From positions 1,077,881 through 1,141,880 of the forward strand of contig WLWS01000001.1 in assembly GCA_012103475.1 (NCBI GenBank): a DNA stretch of 64,000 nucleotides. Direction: 5' to 3'. Position 1 is the first letter of the stretch, and each line of letters starts with the position of its first letter. The notes beneath the pieces are model-generated. The model was not told the DNA's origin, searched no databases, and saw only the letters and a list, made by a program, of their open reading frames with translations. The translations under genes were made by a program, and so were the position numbers. Source of the DNA: Gammaproteobacteria bacterium (lineage in GTDB: Bacteria > Pseudomonadota > Gammaproteobacteria > Eutrophobiales > Eutrophobiaceae). This document shows positions 10,092-20,729 of this stretch, piece by piece.

Positions 10092-11360
10092 ATCCCGGAT
10101 ACAACCACAATTCAGTTTAGTGCGCTTAAGCTACATGCCTCTTTGCACAAAGCGCTGGACGCTATTGGCTTTACCGCCTGTACGCCAATTCAGGCCGCCA
10201 CTCTACCACTGGTTCTGAGCGGCGACGACATTGCCGGCCAGGCGCAAACCGGTACGGGTAAGACAGCCGCGTTTCTGCTTGCCACCATGAACCACCTCCT
10301 CAGCGAGGAAAGTGCGAATCGGAAAAAAGGCCAGCCCAGAGCACTCATCATGTCACCGACGCGAGAGCTGGCCATACAGATTTATAACGATGCCGTGGAT
10401 TTGAATCAGTTTACAGATTTAAGTATCGGTCTGGTTTATGGTGGCGTCGACTATCAGAAACAGCGGGATATGGTAGAGGAAGGTGTCGATATCCTGATCG
10501 GGACGCCCGGTCGCCTGATCGATTATCAGAAACAGGGCGTGTTGAAACTGAAAAATATTGAAGTCATGGTTCTCGATGAAGCTGATCGGATGTTTGATCT
10601 TGGTTTTATCAAGGATATACGTTTTCTACTCAGGCGTATGCCGAGTGCGACAGAACGATTGAATATGTTGTTCTCCGCAACTTTATCCTGGCGGGTTACC
10701 GAGCTCGCCTACGAGCATATGAACAGCCCGGATATAGTTCGTATCAATCCAGAGCAGGTCACCGCTGACCGAGTGACGCAAGTGCTCTATCACGTCTCCA
10801 AAGAAGAAAAAGTCAGTCTCATGATCGGGTTGTTGCAGCGCATTGACCCGACCCCGACGATTGTTTTTGTGAATACCAAGCGGACAGCTGAAATGATCTG
10901 GGGCTATCTGGAAGGTAATGGTTACAACTCCGCGATTTTGTCAGGCGATGTACCGCAGAAGAAACGCCAGACATTGTTTAAACAATTTTCAGACGGCAAT
11001 CTACCGATTCTTGTTGCTACCGATCTGGCCGCCCGTGGGTTACACATCCCCGAAGTCAGCCATGTGTTTAATTTCGACTTACCCCAGAATGCTGAAGACT
11101 ATGTACACAGGATTGGACGCACCGCGCGAGCCGGGGAAGCGGGTGATGCGGTGAGTCTGGCTTGTGAAGAATTTGTTTTTTCGCTTCCCGAGATAGAAGA
11201 CTATATAGGTAACAGGATTCCCAGTGAGTCGGTTACCAATGACTTGCTGGCAGAACTCAAACCTATGGTTAGAATGAAAAAGTCTCCGGGCAAATTTAAT
11301 AAAGACAGAAAGCGTGATAATAACTCAAGATCTCGCCGTTCCCGGCCCAAAAAAGCCTGA
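10092..11360 (+). CDS. rhlB: ATP-dependent RNA helicase RhlB (start codon unusual)
   Basis: DEAD-box helicase, the partner of RNase E and PNPase in the RNA degradosome. Motifs: Q motif with GFTACTPIQ, motif [13 protein letters not shown] in [16 protein letters not shown] in LFSATLS, and [10 protein letters not shown]. The C-terminal tail is basic and Arg/Lys-rich. The first ordinary start (TTG 10143) would cut off the conserved region [19 protein letters not shown] that is open upstream. The frame is open back to the stop at 10077. AAGGAG at 10078-10083 points to an in-frame ATC at 10092, which would give 422 residues, close to the 421 of Escherichia coli RhlB. Either a non-AUG start or a base error is likely. 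Head to head with trxA. Confidence 0.92.
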   Translation: MPDTTTIQFSALKLHASLHKALDAIGFTACTPIQAATLPLVLSGDDIAGQAQTGTGKTAAFLLATMNHLLSEESANRKKGQPRALIMSPTRELAIQIYNDAVDLNQFTDLSIGLVYGGVDYQKQRDMVEEGVDILIGTPGRLIDYQKQGVLKLKNIEVMVLDEADRMFDLGFIKDIRFLLRRMPSATERLNMLFSATLSWRVTELAYEHMNSPDIVRINPEQVTADRVTQVLYHVSKEEKVSLMIGLLQRIDPTPTIVFVNTKRTAEMIWGYLEGNGYNSAILSGDVPQKKRQTLFKQFSDGNLPILVATDLAARGLHIPEVSHVFNFDLPQNAEDYVHRIGRTARAGEAGDAVSLACEEFVFSLPEIEDYIGNRIPSESVTNDLLAELKPMVRMKKSPGKFNKDRKRDNNSRSRRSRPKKA

Positions 11361-11375
11361 GTACTCCAGCAGCAG

Positions 11376-12043
11376 CTAAACCTCAGACAGCAGACGCTCG
11401 CCCAGCCACTCTCCTGTTAGTTTAATTTCTTCCAGGCAGACACCATGTTGCATGGGGTAGCTGCGCCACTCAATCGGGTAATTGTTTTCTTCTAAGGTTT
11501 CGAACGATTGCCTGGCGAAGTCTATCGGGATGACCGGATCCTGCTCACCATGAGCCATCAGAATCGGTGTCGTATGGTTCACATTTGTCCCTTCTTCATC
11601 AAGCACGCCCGGAAAAGGCAGGTATGAAGATAGAACAAGCAGCCCGCGAGTGGCTGCGGATAAAGCAGACCACAATGCAAAGTAATAGCACCGCCCTGAG
11701 AGAAACCGGCGATGACGATTTTGTTGGCCGGAATGCCTGCATCCAGTTCTGACTGAATAAAACTCTTGAGTATTTCTGCCGAGACATCAAAGTCAGCACG
11801 TTCTCTGCCCTTGCTGAGATCAGGATCTTTTATGTCATACCAGGAGCGCATCAGCATGCCGCCGTTAATTGTGACCGCTTGCATTGGCGCGTGAGGAAAT
11901 ATAAAGCGGATTCCTGAATTTGCCGGCAAACCAAGTTCGGGTACAACGGAGGCAAAATCATTACCGTCGGCGCCAAGCCCGTGTAGCCAGATTACGCTTG
12001 CCCGGTGTGTCCCATCTGCTTCAATTCTCAACGCGTCGCTCAT
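11376..12043 (-). pseudogene. Phospholipase/carboxylesterase family serine hydrolase, frameshifted
   Basis: An alpha/beta hydrolase of the small carboxylesterase (EstB/acyl-protein thioesterase-like) family, read in two frames. The first part (12043 to about 11645) has the oxyanion region WLHGLGADGNDF and nucleophile GFSQGG. The second (about 11645 to 11376) has the acid in HGEQDPVIP and the histidine in YPMQHGVC. The frames join at LYPQPLAG|LLVLSSYLP, where GCGGGC on the coding strand would need one more G (forward bases 11643-11645). Joined, it would be a normal 222-residue enzyme with a complete triad. Recent decay or a homopolymer base-calling error are both possible. It is convergent with rhlB. 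Confidence 0.85.
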
Positions 12044-12153
12044 GTATTTGTTTTCCTTTTACTTCTATTCTCATGAATTGGAGAGCTAATTGAATTTGAT
12101 CGTCGCAACATTAGGCTAAACAAGGCAAGTCATTTTTAGTGCAGGGTAATATT

Positions 12154-12162
12154 TGCTATGCT
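12154..12162 (+). promoter_or_regulatory. Possible extended -10 promoter for lptM-lysA
   Basis: TGCTATGCT-type extended -10 (TG at 12154-12155, TATGCT at 12157-12162), with only a weak -35-like T-rich stretch about 16-18 bases upstream. It lies 48 bases before the lptM start. Tentative. Confidence 0.3.
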
Positions 12163-12209
12163 CTGCCTGATAGTTTCATCTGCGAAAAAATAACGCCGGG
12201 AGAATGGTA

Positions 12210-12344
12210 ATGAGCCGTCTAATTATAAGCATATCAGCAGTTCTCTTTACCCTTGTGGCATTGTGGGGCTGTGGGCAAAAAGGTAATCTATACCTGCCAG
12301 GCGAAAAAAAAACCGCCCTTGAGTCCGAACTGATCATCGCCTGA
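12210..12344 (+). CDS. lptM: LPS translocon maturation chaperone LptM (YifL), small lipoprotein
   Basis: A 44-residue lipoprotein. A short signal peptide is followed by the lipobox LWGC (lipidated Cys21) and the family hallmark CGQKGNLYLP. LptM binds the LptD/LptE outer-membrane LPS translocon and helps its disulfide maturation. The ATG at 12210 is chosen over an in-frame ATG at 12204 because GGGAG (12198-12202) sits at proper distance. lysA starts 4 bases after its stop, the usual gammaproteobacterial pairing. Confidence 0.9.
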   Translation: MSRLIISISAVLFTLVALWGCGQKGNLYLPGEKKTALESELIIA

Positions 12345-12348
12345 TACC

Positions 12349-13593
12349 ATGTCTGATTTCCTGTATCGCAACGGCGAATTGCACGTCGAAGGATTGGCTT
12401 TGTCTGATCTGGCTGAAACCTACTCCACTCCAAGCTATGTCTATTCACGAAAAGCGATAGAGAAGCAATGGCTGGCTTATGATGAGGCCTTGAAACAAAG
12501 AAAGCATTTAATCTGTTATGCCGTGAAGGCAAACAGCACTCTCGCTATTCTCAGTATTCTCGCCAAACTTGGATCAGGTTTTGACATCGTTTCTGTTGGA
12601 GAGCTGGAAAGGGTATTACGTGCCGGTGGCGAAGCTGGAAGGATAGTATTTTCCGGTGTTGGTAAAAAACGAGAGGAGATGTCGAGAGCGCTCGATGTTG
12701 GCATCAAGTGTTTCAATGTTGAGTCGATGTCTGAACTTGAACGGCTTAATCAGGTGGCGCAGGAGAAAAACCTGCAGGCTCCCGTTTCTTTACGTATTAA
12801 CCCTGATGTGGATGCTGCGACACACCCCTATATTTCAACCGGATTGAAAGAGAACAAATTTGGTATCGCTTACGAGCATGCTCTGGAAAGCTACCGGCAG
12901 GCAAAGCTGATGACAAACATTGATGTTGTCGGTATCGATTTTCATATCGGATCACAGATCACAACACTCGAACCTTATATTGATGCGCTTAACAAACTGA
13001 TGGCGCTGGTTGATCAATTAGCTGAAAAGAATATTCACCTTGATCACATAGATGTCGGTGGAGGACTGGGAATTCAATATCAGAATGAATCACCACCTGC
13101 TGCAGGGCAGTTGGTGGATGTCGTCTGCAAGGTGATCAGTGAGGACAGCTACGAGTTGCTTTTTGAGCCGGGGCGTTCGATTGTCGGTAATGCTGCTGTG
13201 CTCTTGACTCGGGTTGAATATCTGAAGGAAAACAGCGGTCGTAATTTTGCCATAGTCGACGCTGCTATGAATGACATCCTGCGACCGGCTCTCTACGACG
13301 CCTGGCTGTCGATTATTCCGCTCATTGAAAAATCCACAAGCCCGAGTCGAAGCTACGATATTGTCGGGCCGGTTTGTGAAAGTGCGGATTTTCTTGGTAA
13401 GAACCGGGAGCTGGCAATAGAAGAAGGTGACCTGTTAGCCGTGCTTTCAGCCGGAGCTTACAGCTTCTCCATGAGCTCAAACTATAATAGTCGACCACGG
13501 GCTGCTGAGATTTTGATTGATGGAGAAAAAGCCATCGAGATTAGAAAGCGTGAGAGCATAGCCTCATTAATGGAAGGTGAGATCGTTCTGTAG
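12349..13593 (+). CDS. lysA: Diaminopimelate decarboxylase
   Basis: A 414-residue PLP enzyme making L-lysine from meso-diaminopimelate, the last step of lysine synthesis. It has a fold-type III barrel with the PLP lysine Lys60 in YAVKANS, HIGSQI in the barrel, the glycine-rich phosphate-binding GGGLGI and FEPGRSIV, and the substrate-side Cys in VGPVCESADFLG. Length is typical. It follows lptM by 4 bases. The common downstream partner dapF is absent here. Confidence 0.97.
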   Translation: MSDFLYRNGELHVEGLALSDLAETYSTPSYVYSRKAIEKQWLAYDEALKQRKHLICYAVKANSTLAILSILAKLGSGFDIVSVGELERVLRAGGEAGRIVFSGVGKKREEMSRALDVGIKCFNVESMSELERLNQVAQEKNLQAPVSLRINPDVDAATHPYISTGLKENKFGIAYEHALESYRQAKLMTNIDVVGIDFHIGSQITTLEPYIDALNKLMALVDQLAEKNIHLDHIDVGGGLGIQYQNESPPAAGQLVDVVCKVISEDSYELLFEPGRSIVGNAAVLLTRVEYLKENSGRNFAIVDAAMNDILRPALYDAWLSIIPLIEKSTSPSRSYDIVGPVCESADFLGKNRELAIEEGDLLAVLSAGAYSFSMSSNYNSRPRAAEILIDGEKAIEIRKRESIASLMEGEIVL

Positions 13594-13635
13594 AATAAGG
13601 GGCTCCGCTGGAAATTGGCGTAATTTTGTGAAATA

Positions 13636-13650
13636 GCACTAAGTTAGTGC
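13636..13650. promoter_or_regulatory. Perfect palindrome GCACTAAGTTAGTGC, possible NtrC-type site
   Basis: Seven-base arms around one base. It also fits GCAC-N7-GTGC, the core spacing of NtrC operators, but lacks the flanking T and A. It lies between lysA and the DUF4124 gene, 75 bases before the DUF4124 start. It may be an operator; no convincing sigma54 promoter was found nearby. Confidence 0.35.
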
Positions 13651-13724
13651 GCAAGAATGGAACCACTGCCCTTTTTACCAAGTCTATATTGTTAGGATCA
13701 TCACTCTGGGCTATTCTGAATCAT

Positions 13725-14243
13725 ATGCGCATACTTATATCGACGCTTTGTTTGTTACTGGCTACAGCTCTGTCAGCCGAGGTTTATCGCTCGGTGGATG
13801 AGGAAGGCAACGTCGTGTATACCGATCAAGCAAGTCCTGATGCAGAAGTGATTCAGGTTGATGAGCTGCAAACCATCAGCCCACCAGCCCCCAGTCGCGC
13901 TTTCAAATATGAAAAAAAGTCCGAGAAAGCGAAAAAATATAGCCAGATTAGTATAACCAGTCCACAGCACGATATGGCTATCCGGGACAACAGCGGCTCG
14001 GTAACAGTCAGCGTTTCAGTTACACCGGTTTTGGGACTTGGCCATAGTCTGGTGCTGTACTTTGATGGCAAAGAATCTCTGCTAGGAGCGGCTACCAGTA
14101 AAACATTCACTAATGTCGACCGGGGCAGTCACCAGCTCAGGGCAGCAGTAAAAAATGCTGAAGGACGAATTCTCATTAGTTCCAAGTCAGTGACCTTTCA
14201 TCTGCAGCGCCAATCGCTTAATAGACCCAACAGGGCGAATTGA
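13725..14243 (+). CDS. DUF4124-domain envelope protein upstream of ntrB
   Basis: About 172 residues from ATG 13725; the frame extends further upstream, but this start places a clean signal peptide (MRILISTLCLLLATALSA) at the N-terminus. It is followed by the DUF4124 pattern EVYRSVDEEGNVVYTDQ. The second half is a beta-rich Ig-like region with a Ser/Val repeat SGSVTVSVSV. Probably periplasmic. DUF4124 proteins are often found beside glnA/ntrBC in gammaproteobacteria; glnA itself is not here. Molecular role unknown. Confidence 0.8.
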   Translation: MRILISTLCLLLATALSAEVYRSVDEEGNVVYTDQASPDAEVIQVDELQTISPPAPSRAFKYEKKSEKAKKYSQISITSPQHDMAIRDNSGSVTVSVSVTPVLGLGHSLVLYFDGKESLLGAATSKTFTNVDRGSHQLRAAVKNAEGRILISSKSVTFHLQRQSLNRPNRAN

Positions 14244-14389
14244 TCACCTAAGCAACGCTTTCAGCGACTCTTTAGTATTAACAGCAAGGTTGGTCTGCTT
14301 CTTGCTCCTCTCCATGCGTTCCTTTTAACTCCGTGGCTTTGAGGCCCCATTCCTATGAAAAAACCAGGTTCTTATCATAAGCATTTGAT

Positions 14390-14402
14390 TGCACTTGGTG
14401 CA
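14390..14402. promoter_or_regulatory. TGCAC-TTG-GTGCA palindrome upstream of ntrB
   Basis: A perfect 13-base palindrome sharing half-sites with NtrC operators but with a 3-base centre instead of the usual 7. Its centre is 29 bases from that of the better site at 14417. It could be a weak second contact; uncertain. Confidence 0.3.
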
Positions 14403-14416
14403 CGAGCGTGGAATAT

Positions 14417-14433
14417 TGCACCATAATAGTGCA
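14417..14433. promoter_or_regulatory. NtrC operator upstream of ntrB (likely autoregulation)
   Basis: TGCACCATAATAGTGCA matches the 17-base NtrC consensus TGCACC-N5-GGTGCA at all but one position. It ends 12 bases before the chosen ntrB start. NtrC is known to repress its own ntrBC transcript from such sites in enteric bacteria; that role here is inferred. Confidence 0.7.
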
Positions 14434-14445
14434 AACTTGTTGCCA

Positions 14446-15513
14446 ATGGGTATTGAACAACAAAAAGCGCGGCTGTTAATTGAAAATATTAATACGGCAA
14501 TATTGGTTTTCGATAAAAACCTGATTCTCACCACAATCAACACCGCGGGTGAAAATTTGCTATCTCTTAGCCAACGTAAAATATGTGGCCTCAATATCAA
14601 TGAAATTTTCCCCGTCTCAGACAATTTCGTCTGCACGATCGAACGCGCTCTTGAGAGTAAACAGCCATATATGGAGCGGGGTATGGAATTGGGATTACCG
14701 AATACCCGACAGGTAATTGTGGATTGTATGATGACGCCCTGTTTTGAAAACGATGTCTGCAAAGAAGTGATCGTGGAAATGGTTGATGCGCATTCCTACG
14801 CAAAAGTAATACGGGAAGAAAGTCTTAGCATTTTGCATGATGCAGCACGTCAATCTTTGCAGGGTATGGCGCACGAGATCAAGAACCCGCTTGGCGGGCT
14901 TCGTGGTGCTGCACAGTTACTTGAGCAGGAACTTAACGGCGGCGAGCTGACGGAATACACTCAGATCATCATTAATGAAGCTGACAGGTTACGTAAGCTG
15001 ATCGACAGAATGCTAACCCCCAATGCCTTACAGTATCCTTCGGATGTCAACATTCACGAGGTTCTGGAATATGTCCTCAACCTTGTCGAGGCTGAGTTAC
15101 CGAGCAGGTTGGAGATTCAAAGAGATTACGATCCGAGCCTGCCGATGATAAATGTTGATCGTGAACAACTCATTCAGGCCCTGCTTAACATTCTGCGCAA
15201 CGCTGCACAGGCTGTCGGTGAAGACGGCGAGATTTCGCTTCGATCCAGAATTACGCGACGGACTACCATCCGGCAGCACTATTACAAGATTGCTGTGCAA
15301 ATAGAAGTTATTGATAACGGCCCGGGAGTGCCGGAAGAAATTGAAGATACGATTTTTTACCCAATGGTTACCGGTCGCCCTGAGGGAACAGGTCTTGGCC
15401 TGTCCATCGCGCAATCACTGGTACAGGCCCATGGAGGTGTAATCGAGTATGAGCGTAGTGATGACAGCACCAGTTTTAAAATCCTCTTACCCTTACAACA
15501 ACGAAATGATTGA
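14446..15513 (+). CDS. ntrB: Nitrogen regulation sensor histidine kinase NtrB (GlnL)
   Basis: A 355-residue cytoplasmic kinase/phosphatase that sets the phosphorylation of NtrC under PII control. N-terminal PAS domain (about 7-115), phosphoacceptor His143 in MAHEIKNPLGG, N box LLNILRNAAQA, and G boxes DNGPGVP and GTGLGLSIAQS. There is no membrane segment, as expected. ATG 14446 is preferred to an upstream TTG because family members begin near LLIENINTAIL; no strong ribosome site is seen. It overlaps ntrC by 8 bases. Confidence 0.95.
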   Translation: MGIEQQKARLLIENINTAILVFDKNLILTTINTAGENLLSLSQRKICGLNINEIFPVSDNFVCTIERALESKQPYMERGMELGLPNTRQVIVDCMMTPCFENDVCKEVIVEMVDAHSYAKVIREESLSILHDAARQSLQGMAHEIKNPLGGLRGAAQLLEQELNGGELTEYTQIIINEADRLRKLIDRMLTPNALQYPSDVNIHEVLEYVLNLVEAELPSRLEIQRDYDPSLPMINVDREQLIQALLNILRNAAQAVGEDGEISLRSRITRRTTIRQHYYKIAVQIEVIDNGPGVPEEIEDTIFYPMVTGRPEGTGLGLSIAQSLVQAHGGVIEYERSDDSTSFKILLPLQQRND

Positions 15514-16906
15514 GCAAAGTAAAGTCTGGATTGTCGATGACGATAAGTCGATTCGCTGGGTTCTTGAAAAAGCGCTGGGAAAGGAAAGTTTTGTTATCAG
15601 CAGTTTTGAAAACTCTGAGAAATTACTGACACGTTTTGAAACAGAAAAACCGGATGTCATTATTTCTGATATTCGTATGCCGGGTCTGGATGGAATCAGT
15701 TTGCTCGATCGTATTAAAAACATCGCGCCCGAATTGCCGGTCATTATAATGACGGCCTATTCTGATCTTGATCGTGCTGTTTCCGCTTTTCAGGGTGGTG
15801 CTTTCGAATACCTTTCCAAACCCTTTGACCTCGATGAAGTAGTCAGTCTTGTCAAACGTGCTATTCAACAGAATATCGGCAAAAGCCTGAATAAAAAAAC
15901 ACAGGAGTTGAGGCGTCAGGAAATTATAGGTTCGGCGCCGGCGATGCAGGAGGTTTTTCGGGCGATAGGACGACTTTCAAGCTCCAATCTCACGGTACTG
16001 ATTACGGGTGAGTCAGGCACTGGTAAAGAACTGGTTGCAATGGCCTTGCATAGACACAGTCCAAGAGCTGAAGAAGCTTTTATCGCTTTGAACACCGCAG
16101 CGATTCCACACGAGTTACTTGAGTCAGAGTTGTTCGGGCATGAAAAAGGGGCGTTCACAGGTGCAACGGCGCAGCGCTCCGGCCGCTTTGAACAGGCAGA
16201 TGGCGGTACTTTGTTTCTGGATGAAATCGGCGACATGCCTGCGGAATTGCAAACCCGCTTATTGCGAGTACTCGCTGATGGAGAGTTTTATCGGGTTGGC
16301 GGTCACGTACCCATAAAGGTCGATGTACGCGTCATTGCTGCGACGCATCAGGATCTGGAAAGTCGCGTCAAAGAAGGGCACTTTCGCGAAGACTTGTTGC
16401 ATCGCCTGAATGTTATTCGCGTACACGTGCCACCTTTGCGTGATCGTCGGGTGGACGTACCTGAATTGACAGATTTTTTTCTGGCAAAGGCATCCAAAGA
16501 ACTGGATATGCCAGCTAAACGGATTCGTCCTGAAACACAGACATATTTGAATAAACTTACCTGGCCCGGGAATGTACGACAGCTTGAAAATTTCTGTCGC
16601 TGGATCACAGTGATGGCCTCGGGCAAAGAGATTCATCTTGACGATCTGCCTCCTGAGCTGATGGAGACGGGCAGTATTGATACGTCCTTTAATGACTGGG
16701 AAAGCAAGTTGCGAAGCTGGGTAGAATTTAATCTTATGGAAGGAGAAACCCAGCTGCTCAATGACGCCATGCCTCGCTTTGAAATAATTATGATCGAAGA
16801 AGCCCTGAAGCGTTCCAACGGCAGAAGACAGGATGCAGCCAAACTGCTTGGCTGGGGACGAAACACTCTGACTCGTAAAATCAAAACACTGAATCTCGAT
16901 CTTTGA
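15506..16906 (+). CDS. ntrC: Nitrogen regulation response regulator NtrC (GlnG)
   Basis: A 466-residue sigma54 activator. Receiver domain with acidic pair Asp11-Asp12, phospho-Asp55 and Lys105. AAA+ domain with Walker A GESGTGKE (168-175), GAFTGA sigma54 loop (215-220) and Walker B GGTLFLDEIGD. C-terminal Fis-type helix-turn-helix ending KLLGWGRNTLTRKIK. The open frame extends 57 bases upstream, but ATG 15506, overlapping the ntrB stop, gives the standard N-terminus. It activates nitrogen-scavenging genes when phosphorylated by NtrB. Confidence 0.97.
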   Translation: MIEQSKVWIVDDDKSIRWVLEKALGKESFVISSFENSEKLLTRFETEKPDVIISDIRMPGLDGISLLDRIKNIAPELPVIIMTAYSDLDRAVSAFQGGAFEYLSKPFDLDEVVSLVKRAIQQNIGKSLNKKTQELRRQEIIGSAPAMQEVFRAIGRLSSSNLTVLITGESGTGKELVAMALHRHSPRAEEAFIALNTAAIPHELLESELFGHEKGAFTGATAQRSGRFEQADGGTLFLDEIGDMPAELQTRLLRVLADGEFYRVGGHVPIKVDVRVIAATHQDLESRVKEGHFREDLLHRLNVIRVHVPPLRDRRVDVPELTDFFLAKASKELDMPAKRIRPETQTYLNKLTWPGNVRQLENFCRWITVMASGKEIHLDDLPPELMETGSIDTSFNDWESKLRSWVEFNLMEGETQLLNDAMPRFEIIMIEEALKRSNGRRQDAAKLLGWGRNTLTRKIKTLNLDL

Positions 16907-16975
16907 TTCATACTCTAGTAGTCTGCGAATAAGGAAAGGCTTTGTTCAGGATAAAACTCAACGGGTAGAAAAATT

Positions 16976-17689
16976 ATGCTTCAGGAAAGATTTGTTGAAT
17001 ATGAATTTGAAGGCAAATTGCTGGAAGGTTTTCTTGCTTATGATGATTCCCACGATTCACCTGTACCAGGTGTGATTGTTGCTCCTGCCTGGGCTGGCAG
17101 AGGAAATTTTGAATGTGATAAGGCGCGTAAGCTTGCCACTCTAGGCTACGTTGGCTTTGCCTGTGATTTATATGGCAAGGGTATTATGGGGAAGAGCGTG
17201 GAGGAGAATTCTGCACTCATGCAACCATTTCTCGACGACAGACAGATGCTGCAAAACTGTTTGCTGAAAATTCTGGAAACCCTGCAAACGCAGACCGAAG
17301 TCGATGAGAACAATATTGCTGCAATGGGCTTCTGCTTTGGCGGTTTGTGTGTGCTTGATATGGCCCGTATAGGTGCAGCTGTGAAAGGCGTGGCAAGTTT
17401 TCACGGTTTGTTTGGAGCACCGGGAAACACAGAAGGAAACAAGATTACGGCGAAAGTCCTCGCATTACATGGCCATGAAGATCCTATGGCACCTGTTGAA
17501 TCAGTTATTGATCTGGAAAATGAATTGACAGCCGCCGCTGCGGATTGGCAAATTCACGTCTACGGTGGCACCATGCATGCTTTTACTAATCCGGTTGCGA
17601 ACGATCCTGATTTTGGCACGGTTTACAGTGAAAATGCTGATAAGCGTTCCTGGCAGACACTGCTGAATTTTCTACAGGAACTGTTTTAG
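16976..17689 (+). CDS. Dienelactone hydrolase family protein
   Basis: A 237-residue alpha/beta hydrolase. The nucleophile is a cysteine in MGFCFGG, as in dienelactone hydrolases; the acid is in LHGHEDPMAP and the histidine in YGGTMHAFTNP. No signal peptide, so cytoplasmic. Many chromosomal homologues have unknown substrates and no aromatic pathway is adjacent, so a role in chloroaromatic breakdown should not be assumed. Its stop abuts the convergent hemB stop with no gap. Confidence 0.88.
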   Translation: MLQERFVEYEFEGKLLEGFLAYDDSHDSPVPGVIVAPAWAGRGNFECDKARKLATLGYVGFACDLYGKGIMGKSVEENSALMQPFLDDRQMLQNCLLKILETLQTQTEVDENNIAAMGFCFGGLCVLDMARIGAAVKGVASFHGLFGAPGNTEGNKITAKVLALHGHEDPMAPVESVIDLENELTAAAADWQIHVYGGTMHAFTNPVANDPDFGTVYSENADKRSWQTLLNFLQELF

Positions 17690-19592
<1,903 letters not shown>

Positions 19593-19596
<4 letters not shown>

Positions 19597-20708
19597 GTGA
19601 AGCTGCCGTACTAGAAAGATACAGCGAGGGTGCGCAGGAGCGACAGGAAGCATTATGCTGTCCGGTTGATTACGATACCAGTCTGCTGGCTTTGTTGCCG
19701 GCTGAGGTGATCGAGAAAGATTATGGTTGTGGCGATCCATCCCGCTATGTTCGAAAGGGGGATGTGGTGCTTGATCTTGGCAGTGGTAGTGGCAAGATTT
19801 GTTATATGGCGGCGCAGCTGGTTGGCAAGCAGGGCCGTGTAATAGGTGTCGATATGAACGATGATATGTTGACCCTGGCCAGAAAATACCAGCAGGAAAT
19901 GGCCGACAGACTGGGCGGCGATCGGGTTCGTTTTGTGAAAGGCCAGATTCAGGATCTGGCTCTGGATGTGGATGCAATGGAAAGCTGGTTGTCCGAGAAT
20001 CCGGTCACTAATGCTGCCGACTTGTCTGCACTGGAGAACTGGAAGCGGGAACAGAAATTATCGAAGCCATTAATACCGGATAATTCAGTTGATCTTGTCA
20101 TCTCAAATTGCGTACTCAATCTGGTCGATGACAATCAGAAGCAGCAGCTGGTCAGGGAAATTTATCGGGTGGTCAAACCCGGCGCCAGAGTCGCCATCTC
20201 CGATATTGTCAGTGATGAAATGATCCCTTCACACTTGAAAGATGATCCTGAATTATGGAGTGGCTGCATTTCCGGCGCTTTTCAGGAACAGGAAATGATA
20301 GCGATGTTTCTTGAAGCCGGTTTTCAGGCTATCAGTTTCGATAAATGGTCAGCAGAACCCTGGCAGACGGTCGAGAATATTGAGTTTCGTTCCTTGACAC
20401 TGACAGCAACAAAGCCGGAAGGTAGTGAATGTCTCGATAGTGGCCATGCTGTGATCTATCGTGGTCCCTTCAGTTCAGTCGAAGACGATGAAGGTCATGA
20501 GTTTCCGCGCGGCGAAAGAATGGCGGTTTGTGAGAGAACATTCCGATTTTTGACTGAGGGTCCATTTCAGGATAATTTCATCGGAATTATTCCGGCACAG
20601 GAACATGAACCATTAGCATGGTGCGCAGCCAGTGGTACGCGGCGACCAGCGAGTGAAACGAAGGGCGCTCAACATCTGGCTGGGGAAAATACTGAGAGTT
20701 GTTGCTGA
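19593..20708 (+). CDS. ArsM-like arsenite S-adenosylmethyltransferase with extra C-terminal domain
   Basis: A 371-residue class I methyltransferase. The SAM loop is VLDLGSGSGK (about 59-68), and GVDMNDDML follows. Cysteines typical of ArsM are present: Cys22-Cys23 in LCCPVDYD, Cys46 in DYGCGDPS, the Cys of ISNCVLNL and that of SGCISGAF. The family would methylate trivalent arsenic. An extra C-terminal region (from about 275) contains GHAVIYRGPFSS and CERTFRFL, and the protein ends in Cys-Cys. No arsR, arsB, arsC or radical-SAM arsS is adjacent. Coupled to the hydroxylase gene by a 4-base overlap; lepB follows after 21 bases. Arsenic as the true substrate is likely but not shown. Confidence 0.82.
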
Positions 20709-20729
20709 ATTACTATTTAATCAGGTGCT

